Assembly (NCBI GenBank): GCA_963822215.1
Contig: CAWGGX010000004.1
Location: forward strand, 930,001-994,000
Direction of reading: 5' to 3'
DNA from: Roseiarcus sp963822215
Lineage (GTDB): Bacteria; Pseudomonadota; Alphaproteobacteria; Rhizobiales; Beijerinckiaceae
DNA: 64,000 nucleotides
Shown here: one piece after another, positions 18,830-27,635 of the stretch
Layout of the letters: each line of letters begins with the position of its first letter
Numbering within the stretch: the first letter of the stretch is position 1
Notes under the pieces: model-generated
Told to the model about the DNA's origin: nothing
Seen by the model: the letters and a program-made list of their open reading frames with translations, nothing else
The model's database searches: none
Position numbers and translations under genes: made by a program

Positions 18830-20071
18830 GTGAAGCTCGGCCGAGAAATGACCTTGGCCGTCTCGGTCCTGGCCGCCGCTCTCGCGACCTGCGCCTGCCC
18901 CGCCGCAGCGCAGGACTGGGCGGCGCCGATCACAGCGGTGCAAAAATCGCTCGCCGACGCCGGCGTATCGATCGGCGGCGGAGTGACGGGGTTCGGCCAG
19001 GGCATGGCCTTCGGCGACGGACTCTACGGAGTTCCGTTCGGCGGCAAGGCGGACTTCCTGCTCGGCCTGGACGGGGGCCGCTTGGGTCTCTGGAACGGCT
19101 TCACTGTATCCGCGCATCTCGAGCAGGAGTTCGGGCAGAACGAGACCGAACGCGCGGATGGCCCGATCATTCCGCTCAACACGGCGCTCGCCTTTCCGCT
19201 CCTTGGCGGCACGACAACCGACCTCGCGTTGACGGTCACCCAGGCGTTCGGGTCGAACTTTTCGGTCAGCCTCGGCAAATTCAACATGCTGGACGCCGCA
19301 GCGAAAACGCCGATCATGGGCGGCGGCGGCGAGACGACGTTCTGGAACACGGGTTTCGCCGCGCCGATCAGCGGCGTCACCCCGCCCTACATCATCGGCG
19401 GCCTGTTCGCGCTGAAGACGGCGCCGGCGACGTTTTCGCTGCTGATCTATGATCCGCGGAACGCGCAGGCTCTTGGCGTCATCGAACATCCGTTCGCGGA
19501 CGGCGTGACATTCAGCCTGTCGGCGACCGTTCCGCTCGCGATTGGCGGGCTTCCCGGGTTCCACACGCTGCGCGCAGCCTACAGCACGCAGCAGGGATTC
19601 GATCTGGAAGACGTCCCGCAGCTCCTGCTGCCGCCGGGATCGGCCAGGGACCTGAGGTCGATGCAGGGCTACTATTTCGGGTCCTATATGATCGATCAGT
19701 ACTTTTGGCGGGACACCGACAATCCGGCAAGGGGCTGGGGGCCGTTTGCGCAGGTCGCCCTGTCCGACGCCAATCCAAACCCTATCGCCGGCAGCGGGTT
19801 CGTCGGGCTCGGCGGCTCTACGCCGTTCACCGGCCGCCTCGATGACCGGTGGGGCGTCGGCTGGTTCAAGTATGTCTTCAGCCCCGCCCTAAAGGCCAGC
19901 GCGACGGCTGTCGGGGCGAGCCTCAACGATGAAAGCGGCGTCGAGGCCTATTACGACGCGAAGATCGCCGATCACATCCGCTTTGGCCCGGACGCCCAGC
20001 TGATCTGGCCCGGCACGCCCGGCAAATCGACAGCCCTTTTCCTCGGCCTTCGCGGAAGACTCGTGTTCTGA
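18830..20071 (+). CDS. OprB-type carbohydrate-selective porin
   Basis: A 413-residue outer-membrane protein: signal peptide to about residue 28 (AAALATCACPAAAQD), then a beta-rich chain with OprB hallmarks such as GKFNMLDA, FWNTGFAAPISG, and the C-terminal LIWPGTPGKSTALFLGLRGRLVF ending in Phe as expected for BAM recognition. It probably forms a sugar or small-solute channel. GTG 18830 gives a positively charged signal peptide N-terminus (MKLGRE) and is preferred; ATG 18848 is the alternative. Confidence 0.85.
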   Translation: MKLGREMTLAVSVLAAALATCACPAAAQDWAAPITAVQKSLADAGVSIGGGVTGFGQGMAFGDGLYGVPFGGKADFLLGLDGGRLGLWNGFTVSAHLEQEFGQNETERADGPIIPLNTALAFPLLGGTTTDLALTVTQAFGSNFSVSLGKFNMLDAAAKTPIMGGGGETTFWNTGFAAPISGVTPPYIIGGLFALKTAPATFSLLIYDPRNAQALGVIEHPFADGVTFSLSATVPLAIGGLPGFHTLRAAYSTQQGFDLEDVPQLLLPPGSARDLRSMQGYYFGSYMIDQYFWRDTDNPARGWGPFAQVALSDANPNPIAGSGFVGLGGSTPFTGRLDDRWGVGWFKYVFSPALKASATAVGASLNDESGVEAYYDAKIADHIRFGPDAQLIWPGTPGKSTALFLGLRGRLVF

Positions 20072-20413
20072 TCTCAAGCGACCGAAGACCGTGAGTTACG
20101 GGACGGCTCGGGGCGCTCAGCCGCGCGGGTTTCCGGGCGCAATGAATGACCGAAAGCCGCTCAACCGCGACATTCACCGTCGCGATCCGCACTGCCCGCT
20201 TCACGTCGATTCGGGATGTTCAATTGCCTGGGACGAATGTTGCGCGTTGGGTCGAGCGGGTGCGTTCGAAATTTGCTTGAGGGACGGGCGCTTCGCGCGG
20301 CAGGAAGAATGGTTCCGGCATCCGTATATGCAATGGGTATCTGCGTCAGCCGGATAGGCGCGGGGAAAACTCCCTGCTGGCAGGAAATTCGGATTGTCGG
20401 CGGCGGACCGAGC
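20072..20413. other. intergenic stretch with a degenerate copy of a dispersed palindrome
   Basis: No gene is supported. At 20368-20389 lies a degenerate form (CTCCCTGCTGGCAGGAAA core) of the palindrome found intact at 24343-24364 and 63917-63938, followed as in those copies by TTCGGATT and GGCGGC. The stretch lies between the convergent porin and emrB genes. Confidence 0.55.
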
Positions 20414-22027
20414 CTAATGCCCCCCTCCGCCTCCGCCCATCGCGACGGGCTTGTGCATCAGCGCGGCAAGGGTCATGCAGGCGAGAAATATCACGGTGAG
20501 CGCAAGAAAGACGTCGCCGAGCGCCATCACCTCCGCCTGCCGGCGCACCATGAGCGCGAGTTGTTTCGTCGCCGCGAGTTCTGCGTCCGAGCCACGATCG
20601 GCGAGCGCCGCAGCCATCCCGGCGAGCCGCTCGTCGGCGACCACCCGCCCCCAGGTCACGGATTCGCGTAAACGTTCGAGATGCAGATCCATGCGCTTGT
20701 CGAGCAGCGTGTTGATCAGGGCGAGACCGACCGCGCCGCCGAGATTGCGCATCAGATTGTAGAGGCCGGACGCGTTCTTGATCTTCATCGGCGGCAAGGT
20801 GCCGAGCGCCAGGAAGTTGATCGGCACCATGGCGAGCATCAGCCCGACCCCGCGAAAGATCTGCGGCCACAAAAGCTCCCAGAAGTCCCAGTCGACCGTG
20901 ACGAACGACGCCTGGTAGGTCCCGAGCGCAAACAGAATGAAGCCGATCGCGATCATCACGCGCGCGTCGACCTTGGTCATCAGCCGCCCGGCGAAGGGAG
21001 CGGTCAGGAACATGGCCGCGCCGGTGACGAACATCGTCTTGCCGATCATCAGCGAGGAATAGCCGCGCACGACCGCGAGATAGACCGGATAGATGTAGGT
21101 CAGGCCGTAGAGGCCGATGCCGAGCACGAAACCGAACATCGTACCGGTCCAGAAATTTCGGTCGCGAAAGGCGGTCAGGTCGACGATCGGCTGCTTGGCG
21201 GTGAACATCCGCCAGAAAAACAGGACCGCGCTGGTCGCCGAAATCACGATCGCTGTCGTCACGGGGACGCTTTCGAACCAGTCCTTCGATGGACCCTCCT
21301 CCAGCGCATATTCGAGCGCGCCGAGGAAACCCGCCATCGTGAGGAGGCCGAAATAGTCGAAATGGGTGAGCAGCGACCAGTCCGGCTCGTCGAAATCGAT
21401 CAGCAGCCAGGCGGCCACGGTCACGATGACGCCGGGGACGAGGTTGACGTAAAACAGCCAGTGCCAGGAAAACCAGTCGGTGAGATAACCGCCGACCGTC
21501 GGCCCGATGGTCGGGGCGAGCGTCGCGACGAGGCCGATGATCGGCCCGATCATCGGTTGTTTCGAGCGCGGGAAGATGGTGAAGGCCGAGGCGAAGACCG
21601 TCGGGATCATGCCGCCGCCGATGAAGCCTTGCAGGGCGCGCCAGACGATCATCTCCTGGATCGTGTTCGACTGGGCGCACATGAAGCTCATCAGCGTGAA
21701 GCCGCCGGCCGAGATGGTGAAGATGACCCGCGTCGAGACCACCCGCGACAGGAAGCCAGACAACGGGATCATCACCACTTCGGCGATCAGATAGCTCGTC
21801 TGGACCCAGGTGATCTCGTCGGACGAGGCTGAAAGGCCCGCCTGGATCTGCGACAGCGACGCCGACACGATCTGGATGTCCAGGATGGCCATGAACATCC
21901 CGAACACCATGAAAATGAAGGCGGCGAGCCGCTTGGCGCTGAAGTGGGCCTCGGAGTCCGCCGGCGCGGTCGAACGCGCCCGAGCCGCCGGCGCGCCTTG
22001 CGAAGGAAGCGCGACGGCGTCGCTCAC
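20414..22027 (-). CDS. emrB: EmrB-type MFS multidrug exporter (DHA2 family, 14 TM)
   Basis: A 537-residue inner-membrane drug/proton antiporter. The first helix pair contains FGMFMAILDIQIVSASLSQI with the conserved Asp, followed by TSYLIAEVVMIPLSGFLSR (motif A/C region) and the repeated TIGPTVGGYL antiporter motif C. Hydrophobic segments number about 14. It ends GGGGGGH. It overlaps the adaptor gene upstream by 4 bases (ATGA). With EmrA and an outer-membrane channel encoded elsewhere it would expel hydrophobic toxicants across both membranes. Confidence 0.95.
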   Translation of the reverse strand: MSDAVALPSQGAPAARARSTAPADSEAHFSAKRLAAFIFMVFGMFMAILDIQIVSASLSQIQAGLSASSDEITWVQTSYLIAEVVMIPLSGFLSRVVSTRVIFTISAGGFTLMSFMCAQSNTIQEMIVWRALQGFIGGGMIPTVFASAFTIFPRSKQPMIGPIIGLVATLAPTIGPTVGGYLTDWFSWHWLFYVNLVPGVIVTVAAWLLIDFDEPDWSLLTHFDYFGLLTMAGFLGALEYALEEGPSKDWFESVPVTTAIVISATSAVLFFWRMFTAKQPIVDLTAFRDRNFWTGTMFGFVLGIGLYGLTYIYPVYLAVVRGYSSLMIGKTMFVTGAAMFLTAPFAGRLMTKVDARVMIAIGFILFALGTYQASFVTVDWDFWELLWPQIFRGVGLMLAMVPINFLALGTLPPMKIKNASGLYNLMRNLGGAVGLALINTLLDKRMDLHLERLRESVTWGRVVADERLAGMAAALADRGSDAELAATKQLALMVRRQAEVMALGDVFLALTVIFLACMTLAALMHKPVAMGGGGGGH

Positions 22028-23352
22028 GGCTTGACAGTCTTGCTTACGGCCGGCTCGAGGCCGAGCGCGCCGAGCAGCGTCGGCTTCGGCGCATCCGGGT
22101 CACGCGTGTGGACTGTGGCGACGACCGACAGGCCCGGCCGAAGGGGCACTGTCTTCAAAACCTCGTCGGGGAAGGTGATGCGGACCGCGACCCGCTGAAC
22201 GACCTTGGTGAAATTGCCGGTCGCATTGTCCGGCGGCAGGAGCGAGAACTGCGCCCCCGAGGCCGGCGAGATCGACGTCACGACGCCTTCGACTGTCTGG
22301 CCGCCGAGCGCGTCGATCGAGACGTCGGCCTTCTGCCCCTGCTTGATGCCGTCGAGCTGGGTCTCCTTGTAATTGGCGTCGACATAGGATGCGGCGAGCG
22401 GCACCAGGGCCATCAGGCGCGTTCCCGGCGCCACCAGGTTTCCAACCTGGGCCGCCTTGTTGCCGACCACGCCGTCGAACGGCGCAACGACGCGGGTGAA
22501 GTCGAGGTCGCGCTTGGCTTTGGACAGCGCGGTCATCAGTTCGTCGCGCTGGCGGGAGGCTTCGTTGCGCTGCGCCTTGAGGACATCGAGATTGGCCTTC
22601 GCGCCCTCGAGCGCGGCGACCGCCGAAGCGGCGCTCGCCTTGGCGGCGGCCAGCGCCGCGATCGTGCGGTCGCGATCGGCGGTGGCCTGCTCGAGCCGCT
22701 GCTGGGAGCCGAAATTGGTCTGGGCAAGCTTGTACGAGCGGTCGTATTCGAGCGCGGCGCGCTGGACCTCGGCCTCGCCGGAGCGCAGTTGCGCCTGCGA
22801 GGCGTCGACCTGCGCGGCGGCCTGGTCGATGACCGCGGCTTGAGCGTCAATCTGCCGGCCGAACCGGGCGATCGTCGCGTCCTGCGTGCCCACCTTCGCC
22901 TGCGCGGCGTCGACCGCGATCCGGTAGTCGCCGTCGTCGATCAGGGCGAGCAGGTCGCCCCGGCGCACGATCTGGTTGTCGACGACTGGCACCTGCATGA
23001 GGTGACCGGGGGCCTTGGCCGCGATGATGGCGGTGTTCGCGCCGACATACGCGTCGTCGGTGCTGACCAGGAACCGCCCCTCGACGTAATAGTCGTAGGC
23101 GAATTTGCCGGCGTACCCGACGGCGACGAGCACGACGACCGGAAGAACGAAGCGGCGCAGGCGGCCTGAACGCTTTGGCGCAGCCGTCTCGGCGGGCGCG
23201 CCTCCGGCAGGCCTCGGCGCGCCCGGAACGCCGGCTCCCGGCGCAGGAGCCGGGACGCCCGAAGGCGCCGTCGTCGTGACGGCGCGCGATTGGGCGGGGG
23301 GCGCAGAAGCTGTAACGGGTCTCTCGTCCGCTACCGCGGGATTGTCGGCCAT
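22024..23352 (-). CDS. emrA: EmrA-type membrane-fusion (HlyD) adaptor
   Basis: A 442-residue periplasmic adaptor: Pro/Ala-rich cytoplasmic N-terminus, one TM segment (FVLPVVVLVAVGYAGKFAYDYYV, about residues 68-90), the lipoyl-type DAYVGANTAIIAAKAPGHLMQ and DNQIVRRGDLLALID, a long Gln/Ala-rich alpha-hairpin, and beta-barrel VVAPFDGVVGNKAAQVGNLV. It bridges EmrB to an outer-membrane factor. The promoter region contains two operators for the divergent TetR gene. Confidence 0.95.
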   Translation of the reverse strand: MADNPAVADERPVTASAPPAQSRAVTTTAPSGVPAPAPGAGVPGAPRPAGGAPAETAAPKRSGRLRRFVLPVVVLVAVGYAGKFAYDYYVEGRFLVSTDDAYVGANTAIIAAKAPGHLMQVPVVDNQIVRRGDLLALIDDGDYRIAVDAAQAKVGTQDATIARFGRQIDAQAAVIDQAAAQVDASQAQLRSGEAEVQRAALEYDRSYKLAQTNFGSQQRLEQATADRDRTIAALAAAKASAASAVAALEGAKANLDVLKAQRNEASRQRDELMTALSKAKRDLDFTRVVAPFDGVVGNKAAQVGNLVAPGTRLMALVPLAASYVDANYKETQLDGIKQGQKADVSIDALGGQTVEGVVTSISPASGAQFSLLPPDNATGNFTKVVQRVAVRITFPDEVLKTVPLRPGLSVVATVHTRDPDAPKPTLLGALGLEPAVSKTVKP

Positions 23353-23376
23353 GGAACCATTTCCTAAAACTCGCCG

Positions 23377-23393
23377 GACCGAACGGTTCGGTC
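23377..23393. promoter_or_regulatory. TetR operator 1
   Basis: GACCGAACGGTTCGGTC: 8-bp arms around a single central G, 25 bp upstream of emrA. The same ACCGAAC-G-GTTCGGT core recurs at 23444-23458, so both sides of the divergent promoter can be occupied. Confidence 0.85.
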
Positions 23394-23401
23394 ATTTTGT
23401 A

Positions 23402-23430
23402 TTGACATAGCCCAACCCGAGGTCTATCGC
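23402..23430 (+). promoter_or_regulatory. putative promoter between the two TetR operators
   Basis: TTGACA at 23402-23407 and TATCGC at 23425-23430 with a 17-bp spacer lie between the operators and face the tetR gene. Its position would make it repressible by bound TetR. The -10 is a weak match, and the emrA-directed promoter is not clear. Confidence 0.4.
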
Positions 23431-23443
23431 AACAAAAAATCGA

Positions 23444-23458
23444 ACCGAACGGTTCGGT
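23444..23458. promoter_or_regulatory. TetR operator 2
   Basis: ACCGAAC-G-GTTCGGT, identical in core to operator 1, centred 66 bp away, 34 bp upstream of the tetR start. Two identical palindromes in a divergent promoter region are typical for an autoregulated TetR repressor of an efflux operon. Confidence 0.85.
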
Positions 23459-23491
23459 CGACTTAAGATCCAACGGATCCGATACAAGGCC

Positions 23492-24121
23492 ATGGACGGG
23501 GAAATTCTTCATCACGACGACAGCCGCCGCCACGACGGCGCCAAACTGCGCCAGATCATGGACGGCGCGCGCGCAGTGTTCCTCGCCGCCGGTTTCGACG
23601 GCGCGAGCATGAACGATATCGCCCGCTCGGCCGGCGTCTCGAAGGGCACGCTCTACTCGTATTTCGCGTCCAAGGACGAACTGTTCGACGCGATCATCCG
23701 CGCGGAATTCGCCCAGGCGGCCGAGCGGCTGTGCAGGTTTCGGCGCGAGGGGGACGTCCGCGACATGCTGACCGACTTCGGCGTTCGGCTGATTACCCGC
23801 ATGGCCGAGCCGAGCGTTCTGGCGCTTGCTCGGGTCGTCGTCGCCGCAACGGAAAAGTTCCCCAAGATCGGGGTCGCCTTTTACGAAGCGGGACCTCTGT
23901 TCGGCGCGACTCGCCTCGCCGGCGAACTCGCCGCGCTCGAAAAGACCGGCGTCCTCAAGGTTCCCGATCCGGAGCGCGCCGCCTGGCAATTCGTCGACCT
24001 GTGCCAGAGCTATGTCTATAAGCGGATCCTGTTTGGCGTCGTCGACCGGGTCGCGCCGGAGGAGATCGAGGCGGCTGTCGTCGCCGGGGTGGACGTGTTT
24101 TTGAAGGCGTACGGGGCCTGA
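23492..24121 (+). CDS. TetR-family repressor of emrAB
   Basis: A 209-residue regulator. The N-terminal HTH is at about residues 36-66 (ASMNDIARSAGVSKGTLYSYFASKDELF); the C-terminal ligand-binding/dimerisation domain contains EKFPKIGVAFYEAGP and is of the AefR/TetR_C type. Divergent from emrAB with two perfect operators between them, it is inferred to repress both itself and the exporter until an effector binds. ATG 23492 is chosen for its distance from operator 2; the ribosome binding site is weak. Confidence 0.93.
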   Translation: MDGEILHHDDSRRHDGAKLRQIMDGARAVFLAAGFDGASMNDIARSAGVSKGTLYSYFASKDELFDAIIRAEFAQAAERLCRFRREGDVRDMLTDFGVRLITRMAEPSVLALARVVVAATEKFPKIGVAFYEAGPLFGATRLAGELAALEKTGVLKVPDPERAAWQFVDLCQSYVYKRILFGVVDRVAPEEIEAAVVAGVDVFLKAYGA

Positions 24122-24165
24122 GACCGAGCGTTGCAACTTGCGCGCGGCGGTTTTCGAGGGTCGAT

Positions 24166-24372
24166 TCCAATTCCCTGTTCGTTTCCCTGTTCCGGTTCGG
24201 AACAGGCCGAAAATTCCCTGTTATGACGTGCCGAAATTCCCTGTTCCCGTGGGGCCCGATCCCCGCAACCTTCGGATTGCAAGCCGTCATCGCAATGATA
24301 GTGCTAGGTTTTTAGGCGCAGCCGCGAAAAGGGCTTGGGTAAAATTCCCTGCTAGCAGGGAATTCGGAATCG
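24166..24372. repeat. dispersed TTCCCTG-rich repeat, copy 1
   Basis: Four TTCCCTGTT units occur in about 75 bp, with CCGGTTCGGAACAGGCCGAAAA between them, then GTGGGGCC, CGCAACC and GGATTGCAAG. The end is a perfect palindrome with core TTCCCTGCTAGCAGGGAA (full 22 bp at 24343-24364). The same blocks in the same order recur at 63745-63945. Short frames inside translate to repetitive NREF/GNF peptides and are not genes. The element lies between tetR and vsr. Confidence 0.75.
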
Positions 24373-24404
24373 GCTTCATCCGGACCGCAGACTGCGGATT
24401 TTGC

Positions 24405-24836
24405 TCAAAACCGTCCCGGCTCGACCGCCGTTCGCCGCACGTCCGATCCGAGCGCCTCGGCAAGCCGATCCCGCAGCCGCGCCCCATCCTTGAGTTCGCA
24501 CTCGTAGACGACCAGCGTCCGCCAGCCCATCGCGGCGAGGGCGGCGAGGGTCCTTTCGTCGCGTTCCCGGTTGCGGGCGATCTTGGCGCGCCAGTAGTCG
24601 GCGTTGGTTTTCGGCATTCGCGCGCCGCGCCGGCAGCCGTGTCCGTGCCAGAAGCACCCGTGCACGAAGATCGCGAGCTTGCGGCGCCCGTAGACGATGT
24701 CGGGCTTGCCCGGCAGATCGGCCCGGTTCAGCCGGTAGCCGGGAGCGAGCGCGCGCAAGGCCGCCCGCACTGCGCGCTCCGCCCCGGTGTCGCGCGATTT
24801 CACCGCCCGCATGACGGCGGAGCGGTCGTAGGTCAT
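24405..24836 (-). CDS. vsr: very short patch repair endonuclease (Vsr)
   Basis: A 143-residue nuclease that nicks 5' of T in T:G mismatches arising from deamination of Dcm-methylated cytosine. Family motifs: N-terminal MRAVKSRDTGAE, catalytic GKPDIVYGRRKLAIFVHGCFWHGHGC (split here across residues about 44-69 with the Asp and the zinc-binding His/Cys), then NADYWRAKIARNRERD and GWRTLVVYECEL. The start ATG 24836 overlaps the dcm stop by 4 bases, giving translational coupling of methylase and repair enzyme. Confidence 0.96.
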   Translation of the reverse strand: MTYDRSAVMRAVKSRDTGAERAVRAALRALAPGYRLNRADLPGKPDIVYGRRKLAIFVHGCFWHGHGCRRGARMPKTNADYWRAKIARNRERDERTLAALAAMGWRTLVVYECELKDGARLRDRLAEALGSDVRRTAVEPGRF

Positions 24837-25987
24837 GCGCGGCGGGCTCGCGCCGGCGTGTCCGCTTCGGCCCCTTCCGCGAGCGGCAGCAGCAGGTTCT
24901 CGCTCAGGAACCGCACCACCGGCGGCGCGACGCCGTCGCCGATCAGATGCAGCGCGTCGGTCGCGCGCGCCGGGAGTTTGAAGCTGTCCGGCAAGCCCAT
25001 GATTCGCGCCGCCTCGCGCGGCGTCATCAGCCGGGTGCGGATCGAGGCGCCCTCGACTTCGATCAGGAACTGGCGGCTCGACCCTCCGCCCGGCGTGCGC
25101 AGGCAGCCTGCGAGCCCGTCGAAGCGCGCTTCCGCCTGGACCCGCACGCCGCCGGCTCGGTCGGGCCGGGTGCGGCGGAAAAGGGCGCCGATTTGGCGAA
25201 CGCCGCTTTCCCGCGCGAGCGCGACATCGCGCCGCGAGGCGGGAGAGAGCGCCGCCGCCAGCGCGCGGGTTTTCGCGGGATCGTGCCAACGCTGCGGATC
25301 GGACTCCAGGCAATCGACGAGACGGGCGTTGGCGCGGGGCGCCTCGGGGAGGCGCCACCAGATCCAGGACGCCGCGAGCGCGCCCGGCAGCCCGCCGGCG
25401 GCGCGTCGCAACGCCGAGGAGACGTGATCAGCCGGCGGCCCCGTCGCGACGAGCCGCTGAGGGACGTGAAGGTCTTCCCGCACGGCGACGAAGAACACAC
25501 GCGGCCGCGACTGCGGCAGAAAGGACGCCGCATCGATCGTCAGCGCGCCAAAGCGATAGCCAAGCCGATGCAGCGCTGCGGCGATGGCTGCGAAATCGGC
25601 GCCGCGCTTGGACGTCAATGTGCCGCCGACGTTTTCCAGCGCGACGAGATTCGGCGCGCGGCCGTCGGCCTTGAGGGCTTGCATGACCGCGCAGAAGCCC
25701 CAGAACGCGCCGGACCGTTTTCCAGCGAGTCCCGCGCCCGCGCCGGCGAGCGACAGGTCCTGGCAGGGAAACGACGCCCAGGCGAGGTCGGCGGCGCCAG
25801 GCAGGTCGCGCGCCGTGAGCGACGCGACATCGGCGACGCTGAGGCCCTCGCGTCCCCAGTTGGCCGCGTAGGCGGCCGCCTTGCGCGAATCGAAATCGTT
25901 GGCGAACAGCGAGCGCCACGCCGGGCCGAGGCCCGCGCGCGCCATGCCGCCGCCGCAGAAGAATTCGTAGAAGGAAAACCGCGCCAT
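24833..25987 (-). CDS. DNA (cytosine-5-)-methyltransferase
   Basis: A 384-residue C5 methylase. Motif I FYEFFCGGGMARAGLG (residues 5-20), motif IV FPCQDLSLAG with the catalytic Cys (about 73-82), motif VI ALENVGG, motif VIII QSRPRVFF, and the terminal motif X LIGDGVAPPVV. The target recognition domain between VIII and X is non-obvious; specificity cannot be read from sequence. It is paired with vsr but no restriction endonuclease gene is adjacent, so it may be solitary or a relic of a restriction-modification system. Divergent from glk. Confidence 0.95.
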   Translation of the reverse strand: MARFSFYEFFCGGGMARAGLGPAWRSLFANDFDSRKAAAYAANWGREGLSVADVASLTARDLPGAADLAWASFPCQDLSLAGAGAGLAGKRSGAFWGFCAVMQALKADGRAPNLVALENVGGTLTSKRGADFAAIAAALHRLGYRFGALTIDAASFLPQSRPRVFFVAVREDLHVPQRLVATGPPADHVSSALRRAAGGLPGALAASWIWWRLPEAPRANARLVDCLESDPQRWHDPAKTRALAAALSPASRRDVALARESGVRQIGALFRRTRPDRAGGVRVQAEARFDGLAGCLRTPGGGSSRQFLIEVEGASIRTRLMTPREAARIMGLPDSFKLPARATDALHLIGDGVAPPVVRFLSENLLLPLAEGAEADTPARARRA

Positions 25988-26092
25988 GGACCACCGAATC
26001 AGGGGTGCAGGCGGCCGAGACTAATGCATTTTCCCAGAAAGGACGCTTCCCCGCTTGACCGGAGCCATGGCGATAGGCGTTTATGGGGGCGC

Positions 26093-27097
26093 ATGAGCGA
26101 CTTCGCCTTTCCCTCTCCCGTCCTTGTCTGCGACACGGGCGGCACCAACGTCCGGTTCGCGCTGTCGGATAAGCCCGGCGCGCCGCTTGGGCCGATCGTC
26201 CACCTGATCACCGACGATTATCCGGGCCTGCCCGAGGCGATCGAGGCGGCGGCGCCGAAGCTCGGCCAGCGCCCGCGTTCGATGATCGTCTGCGGCGCCG
26301 GGCCTGTGGTCGGGCGCGAACTGAAGCTCACCAACGCCCCCTGGGTGATGGACGGGCCCGAAACGGCGCGCCGCGCGGGGCTCGCTCAAGGGTTGCTGCT
26401 CAACGACTTCGAGGCGCAGGCGCTGTCGCTGCCGGCCATCAAGGCGGACTGGACGCGCGAGATCGGCCCGCTCGCCTTTGACTCCCAGGGGCCGCAGGTC
26501 ATTCTCGGGCCCGGCACTGGGCTCGGCATCGCGGCGCTGGTCGAGGCCGAAGGCCGCTTCACGCCTGTTTCGTCCGAGGCCTGCCACATCGACTTCGGCC
26601 CGATCAAGGACGAGGAATTCGTGCTCTGGCCGCATCTCGAGCGGGCGCATGGCCGGATCACCAGCGAAAGCGTGCTCAACGGGGCGGGGCTCGCCCGGGT
26701 CCACCGCGCCCGCATGATGTCGCTGGGCCACCCCGATCCGCACCTCGAACCTCCCGAAGTCACGGCTCAGGCGCTTGCCGACCCGAAGGGCGAGGTCGCC
26801 GAGAGCGTTCGGCTCTACTGGCGGATCATGGCCCGCTTTGCCGGCGACATGGCGGTGACGTTCGTCGCGACGGGCGGCGTCACGCTATCGGGTGGCGTCT
26901 TGCCGAGGATCGTCGACTTCCTCGACGATGCGACGTTCCGGGCGGCGTTCGAGGCCAAGGCGCCAGTCGACGCGCTCGCCCGGCGCATCCCCACCCGGCT
27001 TATTGTCCGCGCCGACGCGGTGCTCGCCGGCATGGCGGCGATCGCCGCGACGCCCGACCGCTATGGCATCGATTATGCCTCGCGTGGATGGGTCTGA
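26093..27097 (+). CDS. glk: glucokinase
   Basis: A 334-residue ROK-unrelated (group A, Glk) glucokinase phosphorylating glucose with ATP. LVCDTGGTNVRFALSD (phosphate 1), LLLNDFEAQALSLP, VILGPGTGLGIAALV (adenosine region), SSEACHIDFGP and VLNGAGLARVHRA all match the family. ATG 26093 (MSDFAFPSP) is chosen; the open frame further upstream is antisense to dcm and not coding. Intact. Confidence 0.96.
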   Translation: MSDFAFPSPVLVCDTGGTNVRFALSDKPGAPLGPIVHLITDDYPGLPEAIEAAAPKLGQRPRSMIVCGAGPVVGRELKLTNAPWVMDGPETARRAGLAQGLLLNDFEAQALSLPAIKADWTREIGPLAFDSQGPQVILGPGTGLGIAALVEAEGRFTPVSSEACHIDFGPIKDEEFVLWPHLERAHGRITSESVLNGAGLARVHRARMMSLGHPDPHLEPPEVTAQALADPKGEVAESVRLYWRIMARFAGDMAVTFVATGGVTLSGGVLPRIVDFLDDATFRAAFEAKAPVDALARRIPTRLIVRADAVLAGMAAIAATPDRYGIDYASRGWV

Positions 27098-27212
27098 TCG
27101 GGCGCCTTCGGCGCGCCGCCCGGGCCGAATTTGGGCGACGGCCGCGCTTTCGCCTTGATCTTGGGGAATCTGCGCGCCAAGTGGGGGCGATGGCCCGATT
27201 TGTTGGAGTTCA

Positions 27213-27635
27213 TTGAGCGTGACGCGGATACGGGGTGCCCTGGCTTTGGCGTTCGTCGCGGCGTTCGGCGGCCCGGCCTTGGCTGACTGCGGTCAGGACA
27301 TGCAGAAGCTCGCCCAGACGCGCAACGTCGAGATGCAAAAGATCAACGACTTCGCCAAGTCGTTCAAAGGCAAGCCGATGGACCCGACCGGCTTCTGCGC
27401 CAGGTCGGCCCCGCTGCTGCATGCCGAAGAGGCGTTAATCGCCTACATGGAAAAAAACAAGGACTGGTGCTCGTTCCCCGACGAGTTGATCAACAATCTG
27501 AAGACGAGCCACGAAAAGAACGCCGCCTTCACAGCCAAGGCCTGCAAGGTCGCGGCGCAGATCAAGAAGATGAAGGAGCAGGCGGCCCAGGGCGGCGGCC
27601 CGCAGGCTCAGCCGCTGCCGGCCGGCCCGCTTTGA
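27213..27635 (+). CDS. small secreted protein of unknown function
   Basis: A 140-residue protein with signal peptide (ALALAFVAAFGGPALA, cleavage before DCGQD at about 25), four Cys (Cys26, Cys62, Cys82, Cys109 approximately) and a helical, Lys/Gln-rich C-terminus. Start is TTG 27213 or GTG 27219; a GGAG at 27204 serves either. It overlaps the ubiA-like gene by 4 bases (TTGA), so the pair is probably an operon. Family not recognised. Confidence 0.75.
   Translation: MSVTRIRGALALAFVAAFGGPALADCGQDMQKLAQTRNVEMQKINDFAKSFKGKPMDPTGFCARSAPLLHAEEALIAYMEKNKDWCSFPDELINNLKTSHEKNAAFTAKACKVAAQIKKMKEQAAQGGGPQAQPLPAGPL

Noticed and set aside
20681..21832. 383-codon open frame on the plus strand
   Set aside because: Antisense to emrB, strongly charged His/Asp/Arg composition, no start signal.
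24138..26092. Long plus-strand frames across the repeat and opposite vsr-dcm
   Set aside because: They are antisense to well-supported vsr and dcm and only extend glk upstream by chance; glk starts at 26093.
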